Source: Bacteroidales bacterium
GTDB taxonomy: Bacteria > Bacteroidota > Bacteroidia > Bacteroidales > UBA12077
DNA: 5,438 nt
Assembly: GCA_030156305.1 (NCBI GenBank)
Contig: JASGMZ010000206.1
Location: forward strand, 1 to 5,438
Reading direction: 5' to 3'
Shown here: in pieces, positions 1 to 5,438 of the stretch
How the letters are laid out: each line of letters opens with the position of its first letter
Position numbering within the stretch: position 1 is the first letter of the stretch
Made by a program: the position numbers and the translations under genes
The notes under the pieces: generated by a model
Databases searched by the model: none
What the model saw: only the letters and a program-made list of their open reading frames with translations
What the model was told of the DNA's origin: nothing

Positions 1-6
1 AAGAAC

Positions 7-109
7 AAGGCTTGCGAAGAATTGGCAGCCAGGAGTTTACTGACGTAAATGACTGGTTGCCAATGCGAGCGTAACGCAGTTATTGACGTTTTCTTATAGT
101 CACTAAATA
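7..109 (+). repeat. Left copy of 103-bp inverted repeat
   Basis: This segment is the reverse complement of 5336-5438 with 99 of 103 positions identical and no gaps. The differences are at 55-56 (GG here, AA in the other copy), 65 (G/T) and 100 (T/C). The inner boundary is sharp: identity stops after 109 here and before 5336 on the other side. The outer boundary lies at or beyond the window edge on the right, so the true length is unknown. The repeat contains its own long hairpin (21-64) and a small palindrome, GCGTAACGC (69-77). It could be the terminal repeat of a cassette, or two opposed copies of a dispersed MITE/REP-like element. No transposase gene is visible inside the window. Confidence 0.93.
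21..64. other. Imperfect hairpin inside the left inverted repeat
   Basis: A 12-bp outer stem pairs 21-32 (ATTGGCAGCCAG) with 53-64 (CTGGTTGCCAAT), with a single G-T wobble. A 3x3 internal loop (33-35 against 50-52) follows, and then a 5-bp inner stem TTTAC/GTAAA (36-40 and 45-49) closes on a TGAC tetraloop (41-44). No T-tract follows the stem, so it does not look like a classical intrinsic terminator. It resembles the folded core of a REP- or MITE-type repeat. The pairing is read directly; any role is inference. Confidence 0.7.
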
Positions 110-127
110 GTTTCAAATTTTAGGTTT

Positions 128-145
128 ACCTGCCGAAGGCATGGT
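128..145 (+). other. Small leader hairpin
   Basis: ACC-TGCC (128-134) can pair with GGCA-T-GGT (138-145) around a GAA loop, with one bulged T at 142. It sits between the single and the tandem TTTCAAA repeats, so the leader has the form repeat-hairpin-repeat. The stem is short and could be chance. Confidence 0.35.
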
Positions 146-165
146 TTCAAATTTCAAATTTCAAA
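145..165 (+). repeat. Three tandem TTTCAAA units
   Basis: TTTCAAA occurs three times head to tail at 145-151, 152-158 and 159-165, ending three bases before the start codon of the sulfurtransferase gene; a fourth copy lies at 111-117. A 7-bp tandem directly in the ribosome-loading region can change copy number by slippage and so alter translation, but nothing here shows that it does. It also supplies the AT-rich unstructured start context typical of Bacteroidota. Confidence 0.7.
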
Positions 166-168
166 TCA

Positions 169-1482
169 ATGAGTTTTAAATTACATCAGATTACTACCCG
201 GGAATTACAAAACAAATTGGATGATCCATCATCAAAAATTATTGATGTGCGCCCGGTTGAGGCCTATAATGGATGGCAACTTAAAAACGAATTGCGTGGC
301 GGGCATATCCAAAATGCCAAAAGTTTGCCTTTTAAATGGACAAATTATATCGACTGGATTGAGATGGTGCGTAAAAAACAGATCTTACCGGAACATGAGA
401 TCATTATTTACGGCTATAATCGTGACGAAATTGATAACGTTGCGCAACGGTTTTTAAAATCCGGATACAATAAGGTGTTTGTCTATTATGATTTTATTGA
501 TGAATGGTCCGCAAATGAAAAGCTGCCCCTGCAAAAGCTGGAACGTTTTAAAAATCTGGTTTCATCTGAATGGGTCAATGAGCTTATTTCGGGCGGGAAA
601 CCCAAACATTATGATAATAACAAATTTATTATTATCCATTCGCATTACCGAAATCGCGATGCTTACTTAAGCGGGCATATTCCCGGTGCTATTGATATGG
701 ATACCCTGGCACTCGAAGCTCCTGAAACATGGAACAGGCGTTCGCCCGAAGCGTTAAAAGAAGCACTGGAAAAACATGGCATTACAGCCGATACTACTGT
801 TGTGTTATACGGAAAATTTATGTTTCCTGATAATGCCGATGAATTTCCCGGAAGTGCTGCCGGCGATATTGGAGCCATTCGCAATGCTTTTATCATGATG
901 TATGCGGGCGTTAAAGATGTACGTATTTTAAATGGTGGTTTCCAATCGTGGCAAGATGGCGGATTCGAAGTTTCTTATACCGACGAACCTAAAATTCCGG
1001 TTAAGGAGTTTGGTGTAAAAATTCCTGCTCATCCCGAACTGGCTGTTGATACGCCGGAAGCTAAAGAGATGCTGAAAGCCGACGATGCTGAACTGGTTTG
1101 CGTGCGTAGTTATCCCGAATATATCGGTGAAGTTAGCGGATACAATTACATCGAAGCAAAAGGAAGAATACCCGGAGCCATCTTTGCCGATTGCGGCTCG
1201 GATGCTTATCACATGGAAAACTACCGGAACTTCGACCACACCACACGCGAATTTCATGAAACGGCTGAAATATGGAAAAAACAGGGAATTACACCGGATA
1301 AGCATTTAGCTTTTTATTGCGGTACCGGCTGGCGCGGGAGCGAAGCATGGTTCAACGCATGGCTCATGGGATGGCCCAACATTTCGGTTTACGACGGTGG
1401 CTGGTTCGAGTGGAGTAACGACCCTGAAAATCCATACGAAACAGGAGTTCCTGTAAATCAGGAAGTAGAAATAAACAAGTAA
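169..1482 (+). CDS. eanB: EanB-like rhodanese-domain sulfurtransferase (hercynine to ergothioneine)
   Basis: A 437-residue soluble protein with three rhodanese-like modules. Module 1 (about 8-110) has IIDVRP at 24-29 and GGHI at 44-47, but Tyr-Gly (81-82) where the catalytic Cys belongs. Module 2 (about 130-270) has SGHIPGA at 168-174 and also lacks the Cys (Tyr214-Gly215). Module 3 (about 290-425) has GRIPGA at 332-337 and an intact active loop CGTGWR at 384-389, so Cys384 should carry the persulfide. In Chlorobium limicola EanB, as I recall it, the essential residues are Cys412 and Tyr353. A constant offset of 28 places them on Cys384 and Tyr325, and puts Cys311 and Cys342 on the other EanB cysteines. 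EanB puts polysulfide-derived sulfur onto hercynine without oxygen. The methyltransferase gene follows after 27 bp, which supports this role over a generic thiosulfate sulfurtransferase. No signal peptide or membrane segment is seen. ATG169 is the first usable start, directly after the TTTCAAA repeats. Confidence 0.87.
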   Translation: MSFKLHQITTRELQNKLDDPSSKIIDVRPVEAYNGWQLKNELRGGHIQNAKSLPFKWTNYIDWIEMVRKKQILPEHEIIIYGYNRDEIDNVAQRFLKSGYNKVFVYYDFIDEWSANEKLPLQKLERFKNLVSSEWVNELISGGKPKHYDNNKFIIIHSHYRNRDAYLSGHIPGAIDMDTLALEAPETWNRRSPEALKEALEKHGITADTTVVLYGKFMFPDNADEFPGSAAGDIGAIRNAFIMMYAGVKDVRILNGGFQSWQDGGFEVSYTDEPKIPVKEFGVKIPAHPELAVDTPEAKEMLKADDAELVCVRSYPEYIGEVSGYNYIEAKGRIPGAIFADCGSDAYHMENYRNFDHTTREFHETAEIWKKQGITPDKHLAFYCGTGWRGSEAWFNAWLMGWPNISVYDGGWFEWSNDPENPYETGVPVNQEVEINK

Positions 1483-1509
1483 AATCACTTATCCACTTTT
1501 AAGAAAATT

Positions 1510-2472
1510 ATGGAACAACTCACAAAATTAAGCACCTTCGCTCAGGATACTATGAAAGGGTTGACTGCCAATCCGAAATATCTTTTACCAAAATATTTTT
1601 ATGACGACAATGGAAGCCGGATTTTTCAGGATATCATGCAAATGCCTGAATATTACCTTACCGATTGCGAATTTGAGATATTCACTCAGTATAAATCAGA
1701 AATGAAGGATCTGTTTGTGAATGGAAATGCTCCATTCGAATTGGTTGAACTGGGTTCCGGCGATGGATTAAAAACAAAAATCCTTCTCGATCATTTTGTT
1801 GAGCATCAAGTCGATTTTCAATATGTGGCGGTTGATATTAGCCGGCAGGCCAATGAAAACCTGGATAAAAAGCTACAGGTTGAACTTCCGGAATTAAAAA
1901 CCAAATTCAAAACCGGCGACTATTTTAAAATGATGAATGAGCTGAATCATGACTCCGATCATAACAAGGTATTTTTATTTCTGGGTTCTAATATTGGAAA
2001 TTTCAGGGAGCATGAGTGCCACCAGTTTTTACGCCAGTTATCGGGTTTAATCCAACCAAATGATAAATTACTCATTGGTTTCGATCTTAAAAAACCAAAA
2101 GATATTATTCTCCAGGCGTATGACGATCCGCACGGACATACCCGTGCCTTTAACATGAATCACCTGGTGCGCATTAATAAAGAGCTGGATGCCAATTTTG
2201 ATATTGAATCGTTTAGGCATGTTGCACACTACAATGAGGATTCTGGTGAAACAAAAAGTTTTCTGATATCTACCAAAGTGCAATCTGTTTATATCGGAGC
2301 ATTGGAAAAGAATATCCATTTTCAAAAAGACGAAGCTATTTACATGGAGTTGTCACAAAAATTTGATCTGGAAACCATCCATCAACTTGCCCAAAAGTAT
2401 GGTTTTAAAGTAGAAAAGAATTTTACAGATGGCCGTAATTATTTTGTGGATTCACTCTGGAGTAAAAGATAA
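1510..2472 (+). CDS. eanA: EgtD/EanA-type L-histidine N-alpha-methyltransferase
   Basis: A 320-residue SAM-dependent methyltransferase, almost exactly the length of mycobacterial EgtD. It should trimethylate the alpha-amino group of histidine to give hercynine. The SAM motif ELGSGDG is at 80-86. The N-terminal family signature KYFYDDNGSRIF (28-39) is followed by PEYYLTD (46-52). Against the EgtD residues I remember, Tyr48 matches Tyr56, Asn164 in GSNIGN matches Asn166, Tyr204 in AYDD matches Tyr206, and Glu280 and Ser282 in MELS match Glu282 and Ser284. The offsets are regular (8 at the N-terminus, 2 afterwards). All of the main histidine-binding positions are therefore kept, arguing for histidine rather than tryptophan as substrate. 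The residue at the place of EgtD Met252 appears to be Leu252, which is less certain. The gene lies between the sulfurtransferase (27 bp) and the unknown gene (7 bp). It may also be annotated egtD. Confidence 0.92.
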   Translation: MEQLTKLSTFAQDTMKGLTANPKYLLPKYFYDDNGSRIFQDIMQMPEYYLTDCEFEIFTQYKSEMKDLFVNGNAPFELVELGSGDGLKTKILLDHFVEHQVDFQYVAVDISRQANENLDKKLQVELPELKTKFKTGDYFKMMNELNHDSDHNKVFLFLGSNIGNFREHECHQFLRQLSGLIQPNDKLLIGFDLKKPKDIILQAYDDPHGHTRAFNMNHLVRINKELDANFDIESFRHVAHYNEDSGETKSFLISTKVQSVYIGALEKNIHFQKDEAIYMELSQKFDLETIHQLAQKYGFKVEKNFTDGRNYFVDSLWSKR

Positions 2473-2479
2473 AAACGTT

Positions 2480-3331
2480 ATGAACAAAACCTGGCAATTA
2501 CTCACCTTAAAATTCGATAAAGATAACCTTAATGCATTGATGCTACAATATCAGGCTGCACAGTATATAGCAATGACAGGAAGACATTTAATACCACAAA
2601 AACCTGACGACAGCAATACCAATATGCAGTATATTTTTGATAGAAATATGTTACTGGGAAACCTGATTGATGATAAATATAGCCTTGGGATGCACCTTAT
2701 TGATTCTAACTTACATCTTGTTGATAAACAGTTAAATTCACTCACAACAATAGAAATCGTTGGCAAAACAAAAGAACAGGTTTTTTCGGAATTAAAGGAA
2801 GCACTTAACCAACAAGGCATTGATGTTAGCAAATTTTCGCAGCAGTTACATTACGATATTCCAGAGAACGGCTTGGATCATAATGGTTTGTTTTTAAAAC
2901 CGAAAATTGATTATCTAAAAGAAAATACCTTGTACAGGCATAATGCCCAAATCATATTGGAAGACCTGGCATCTCAACTTAAAAATGCAGAACACGTGGG
3001 TGTTTGGCCACACCATTTTGATATGGGAACTTATGTTCCTTTGGCTTATGAGAAGGGTAATGTTTCAAAATCCTATGGCTTAGGCTGGGCTATTCCTGAC
3101 AGGATGGTAAATGAGCCCTATTTTTATTTGAGTTTTTGGTCACAAAATAAACCAATTGATTTTAGTAAGTTACCAAAGCCTGATGCCGGCGAATGGATAA
3201 GAGAAGGTTGGAATGGCGGAGTTTTGCGGTTGTCGGATATACTCAAAGAAAAATCATCTCCTGCACAATTTGAGCTTGTAAAAGCTTTTTTCAGTTCTGG
3301 ACTGGAAATTCTAAATAAAACGGGTATATAG
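2480..3331 (+). CDS. Uncharacterised protein of the ergothioneine operon, perhaps DUF5996-like
   Basis: A 283-residue protein that I cannot assign to a function. ATG2480 is chosen because it starts 7 bp after the methyltransferase stop; an earlier in-frame ATG at 2429 would overlap that gene by 44 bp and add 17 residues of unconvincing sequence. It looks soluble, with no signal peptide or membrane segment. Recognisable blocks are an EIVGKTKEQVFSELKEAL segment in the middle, VWPHHFDMG at 175-183, GLGWAIPD at 200-207 and EPYFYLSFW from 212. This order (a helix ending in LxxxGIDV, then WPxxFD, then a GW..P block leading to PxFYxY) recalls DUF5996 proteins from memory, but the match is weak. The clustered Trp176, His178, His179 and Asp181 could be an active or metal site; this is inference. 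Position in the operon implies a job linked to ergothioneine or sulfur redox. Confidence 0.85.
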   Translation: MNKTWQLLTLKFDKDNLNALMLQYQAAQYIAMTGRHLIPQKPDDSNTNMQYIFDRNMLLGNLIDDKYSLGMHLIDSNLHLVDKQLNSLTTIEIVGKTKEQVFSELKEALNQQGIDVSKFSQQLHYDIPENGLDHNGLFLKPKIDYLKENTLYRHNAQIILEDLASQLKNAEHVGVWPHHFDMGTYVPLAYEKGNVSKSYGLGWAIPDRMVNEPYFYLSFWSQNKPIDFSKLPKPDAGEWIREGWNGGVLRLSDILKEKSSPAQFELVKAFFSSGLEILNKTGI

Positions 3332-3375
3332 CATTGAATAAATAAAAGCATTTATAAAAGTTAAGTTTCATCTTT

Positions 3376-5319
3376 ATGAGTAAAAAAATAGATTGGTATA
3401 AAGTACTTGACAAGAAAAGCGATTTAGCCGAAAATCGTATAATTACTGTTAATGCAGGAAATAAACAGATTGCCCTATCGCATTTCGAAGGTAAAATCTG
3501 TGCCCTGGATAATCATTGCCCGCATCAGGGTGGCCCGCTGGGAGAAGGTAGTATTGAAAAAGGTATTTTACGTTGTCCGTGGCATGGCTGGGATTATCAT
3601 CCCTGTACCGGCAAAGCTCCCGGTTTTGACGATGGTGTTAAACCTTACCCCGTTGAAGAACGTGAAGACGGCATTTATGTAGGTGTTGAAGAAAAAAAAC
3701 CACACGAACCTACACTTTCAGATATTATGGTTGAAACCATGATAAACTGGGATGTGGATACGGTTTTTGGAATGGTGGGGAACTCCAACCTGGGTTTGGC
3801 TGATGCTTTTAAACGGCAGGATGAAAAGAAGAAGTTGAAATTTATAGGAATACGGCACGAGGGAGCAGGAGCTTTTGCTGCCAGTGCATATGGAAAATTA
3901 ACTGGAAAACCAGCAGCTTGTTTTTCCATTGCAGGCCCCGGTGCCACTAACATGTTTACCGGATTGTGGGATGCAAAAGTGGATCGTGCACCCATTCTTG
4001 CGCTGACCGGTCAGGTGGCAACCCAGGTAGTAGGCACAGGTAATTTTCAGGAAGTTGATTTGGTGCGCGCTTTTCAAACCGTGGCCGAGTTCAATCATCG
4101 GGTACAGAAAGATAGCAGACATACCGAACTAATGGCTTTAGCCATAAAACATGCTTTGTTAAAAAGAGATGTATCGCACTTAACTTTTCCGGACGAAATT
4201 CAGGAGATCCCTGCCGGAGAAGAAAAAGCGCAAACACCCGAAGGGCGTATCAGCTCTCTAAAAATTGCTCCACCCAAAGAAAGCCTGGATAAAGCAGTTT
4301 CTCTAATTAAGAAATCATCCCGTCCGGTAATTATTGTGGGACACGGTGCCCGTTTTGATATGGAAGCTATTGTTCAATTTGCAGAACTGTTGCATGCACC
4401 TGTGTTAACTACTTTTAAGGGCAAAGGATTAATTTCTGATATGCATCCCCTGGCTGCCGGAGTGCTTGGAAGAAGCGGAACACCAATCGCTTCGCATTTT
4501 ATGAACGAAAGTGATTTATTGATTGTTTTTGGCGCTTCTTTTAGCAACCATACAGGCATAACTCCCCAAAAACCTATTATCCAGGTTGATTTTGATCCCC
4601 TGGCATTAAGCAAATTTCATAAAATTGATGCTCCGGTTCTGGGTGAAATATCAGTTACCCTGGAGCAAATGTTCGAAGAACTTAAAGACCAAATAAAAAC
4701 AAAAAACCAGGAAAAAGAAGTAGCAGAACGTTGGGAAATTTGGCGCACCGAAAAATCAAAACGTCTGCTCGAAGATCGTGGTAAAGGTATCAGCTCTATT
4801 GCTGTTTTTCATAACCTATCGCAACTGGCACCTGAAAATGCGGTGATATGTGTGGATGTTGGAAACAATGCCTATTCACTGGGAAGGTATTTTGAAAGTA
4901 AAAAGCAGAGTTTTTTAATGTCGGGTTATTTAGGTTCTATCGGTTTTGCCATGCCGGCGGCTCTTGGTGCATGGGCAGCAACCAAAGGCAAACGCCCGGT
5001 AATTGCCGTTGCCGGCGATGGTGGATTTGCTCAGTACATGGCCGAACTAACCACCTCGGTAAAGTACGGCATGAATATCAAAATGATTCTTCTAAATAAC
5101 TCCGAACTGGGAAAAATTTCCAAAGAACAGCGTTCTGGTGAGTTCGATGTTTTTGCAACCGATCTGGTAAATCCCGATTTTGCACAATATGCCAACAGCT
5201 GTGGAGCTTTGGGTTTAAAAGTTACAGATAAAAACGAGCTGCACGACAAGATGAAACAAGTATTAGAATTTAAAGAAACAGCCCTACTTGAAATCATTAC
5301 TGATGTTAACCTGGTGTAA
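3376..5319 (+). CDS. Rieske [2Fe-2S] domain fused to pyruvate-oxidase-like ThDP enzyme
   Basis: A 647-residue fusion. Residues 1-105 form a Rieske ferredoxin-like domain with both cluster motifs: Cys48-Pro-His50 in CPHQGG, and Cys67-Pro-Trp-His70 in CPWHGW. After a short charged linker, residues 113-647 are a ThDP-dependent enzyme of the PoxB/acetolactate-synthase superfamily. The N-terminal domain carries the cofactor-activating Glu162 in RHEGAGAFAASAYG. The middle domain starts near RPVIIVGHGA (316-325). The C-terminal domain has the ThDP/metal motif GDGG (547-550) through Asn574-Asn575. GNFQEVD and the QVDFDPLALSK region look closest to pyruvate oxidase (PoxB), so FAD binding is plausible. 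PoxB has roughly 45 more C-terminal residues, including its lipid-binding tail, which are absent here. Electron transfer through the Rieske centre to a soluble partner is an inference. The substrate is unknown: pyruvate is the default, other 2-oxo acids are possible. The gene starts 44 bp after gene 3. Confidence 0.9.
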   Translation: MSKKIDWYKVLDKKSDLAENRIITVNAGNKQIALSHFEGKICALDNHCPHQGGPLGEGSIEKGILRCPWHGWDYHPCTGKAPGFDDGVKPYPVEEREDGIYVGVEEKKPHEPTLSDIMVETMINWDVDTVFGMVGNSNLGLADAFKRQDEKKKLKFIGIRHEGAGAFAASAYGKLTGKPAACFSIAGPGATNMFTGLWDAKVDRAPILALTGQVATQVVGTGNFQEVDLVRAFQTVAEFNHRVQKDSRHTELMALAIKHALLKRDVSHLTFPDEIQEIPAGEEKAQTPEGRISSLKIAPPKESLDKAVSLIKKSSRPVIIVGHGARFDMEAIVQFAELLHAPVLTTFKGKGLISDMHPLAAGVLGRSGTPIASHFMNESDLLIVFGASFSNHTGITPQKPIIQVDFDPLALSKFHKIDAPVLGEISVTLEQMFEELKDQIKTKNQEKEVAERWEIWRTEKSKRLLEDRGKGISSIAVFHNLSQLAPENAVICVDVGNNAYSLGRYFESKKQSFLMSGYLGSIGFAMPAALGAWAATKGKRPVIAVAGDGGFAQYMAELTTSVKYGMNIKMILLNNSELGKISKEQRSGEFDVFATDLVNPDFAQYANSCGALGLKVTDKNELHDKMKQVLEFKETALLEIITDVNLV

Positions 5320-5335
5320 TAAGATAAGCAAATGT

Positions 5336-5438
5336 TATTTAGTGGCTATAAGAAAACGTCAATAACTGCGTTACGCTCGAATTGGCAATTAGTCATTTAC
5401 GTCAGTAAACTCCTGGCTGCCAATTCTTCGCAAGCCTT
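5336..5438 (-). repeat. Right copy of 103-bp inverted repeat
   Basis: This is the opposite-strand copy of 7-109 (99 of 103 identical). It starts 17 bp after the last base of the Rieske-ThDP stop codon and runs to the window end, so its outer limit is not seen. It contains the same nested hairpin (5379-5426) and the same small palindrome (GCGTTACGC, 5368-5376). Lying just downstream of the last gene it may also affect transcript end formation, though no T-tract is present. Confidence 0.93.
5379..5426. other. Imperfect hairpin inside the right inverted repeat
   Basis: A 9-bp outer stem GAATTGGCA (5379-5387) pairs with TGCCAATTC (5418-5426). It continues through one A-C mismatch, two T-G wobbles and two further pairs to a 3x3 loop, and the inner stem TTTAC/GTAAA (5396-5400 and 5405-5409) closes on GTCA. 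The stem is weaker in its middle than the left copy because of the GG-to-AA change but extends one pair further at its base. It is the nearest thing to a transcription-ending structure after the operon. Confidence 0.55.

Larger units (their letters stand above)
110..168 (+). promoter_or_regulatory. Operon leader between left repeat and first gene
   Basis: These 59 bp are the only space for a promoter and 5' untranslated region inside the repeat-bounded segment. It holds one TTTCAAA at 111-117, a TAGGTTTA at 121-128 that differs by one base from the Bacteroidota -7 box TAnnTTTG, a small hairpin (128-145) and three tandem TTTCAAA units just before the start codon. I find no convincing -33 TTTG at the proper spacing, so the promoter is only a possibility and could instead lie within or beyond the repeat. 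No Shine-Dalgarno sequence precedes the ATG, as expected for Bacteroidota. Confidence 0.35.

Noticed and set aside
663..1305. Minus-strand open frames of 77 and 125 residues opposite the sulfurtransferase
   Set aside because: They lie wholly within a clearly coding + strand gene and show no recognisable motifs; they are reading-frame shadows.
2429..2479. Upstream in-frame ATG giving gene 3 a 300-residue form that overlaps the methyltransferase
   Set aside because: The extra 17 residues translate the out-of-frame end of the methyltransferase gene, and ATG2480 sits 7 bp after the stop, the usual operon spacing.
3362..3369. TAAGTTTC before gene 4, resembling the Bacteroidota -7 box TAnnTTTG
   Set aside because: It ends only 6 bp before the start codon, the last base differs, and no TTTG lies at the proper distance upstream, so a separate promoter for gene 4 is not supported.
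3376..3690. Possible sequencing or assembly fusion of a separate Rieske ferredoxin gene to the ThDP gene
   Set aside because: The frame is continuous through the linker (about 103-113) with no stop or homopolymer-driven shift needed. The eight-A run at 3692-3699 lies in the linker but needs no correction to keep both domains open.
5320..5438. Intrinsic terminator after the operon
   Set aside because: The only strong hairpin is the one shared with the left repeat, and no T-tract follows it; it is reported as repeat structure instead.
1..5438. CRISPR array, tRNA, rRNA, or defence or toxin-antitoxin genes
   Set aside because: No regularly spaced repeats, no cloverleaf-like segment and no such protein motifs were found; the segment between the repeats is filled by the four genes.

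Overview
The window holds a compact, co-directional four-gene operon on the + strand (169-5319), bracketed by a 103-bp near-perfect inverted repeat (7-109 and 5336-5438, 99 of 103 positions matching with no gaps). The organism is probably a member of the Bacteroidota, perhaps an anaerobic or marine lineage. This is inferred from the moderate-to-low GC, the AT-rich start contexts without a Shine-Dalgarno sequence, and the general character of the proteins. The taxon cannot be fixed from the sequence alone.

Layout: left inverted repeat (7-109); a short AT-rich leader with TTTCAAA repeats (110-168); gene 1, a three-domain rhodanese-like sulfurtransferase resembling EanB (169-1482); gene 2, an EgtD/EanA-type histidine N-alpha-methyltransferase (1510-2472); gene 3, a protein of unknown function, perhaps distantly DUF5996-like (2480-3331); gene 4, a fusion of an N-terminal Rieske [2Fe-2S] domain to a pyruvate-oxidase-like ThDP enzyme (3376-5319); 16 bp of spacer; then the right inverted repeat to the window end. 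Gaps between genes are 27, 7 and 44 bp, so one transcript is likely.

Genes 1 and 2 together are the signature of oxygen-independent ergothioneine biosynthesis, known from Chlorobium limicola. EanA trimethylates histidine to hercynine, and EanB moves sulfane sulfur from a cysteine persulfide directly onto the imidazole carbon. The oxygen-dependent enzymes EgtB and OvoA and the lyases EgtE and OvoB are absent here. In gene 2 the histidine-binding residues known from mycobacterial EgtD are all recognisable, and in gene 1 only the third rhodanese domain keeps the catalytic Cys (Cys384, in a CGTGWR loop).

Genes 3 and 4 are not part of any ergothioneine pathway I know. The Rieske-ThDP fusion looks like a soluble relative of PoxB that lacks the C-terminal membrane-binding tail and carries its own iron-sulfur centre. 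The most interesting reading is an extended thiol/sulfur-redox operon carried on a cassette-like segment between inverted repeats. The association and the repeat are visible in the sequence; the function of genes 3 and 4 and the mobility of the segment are inference.
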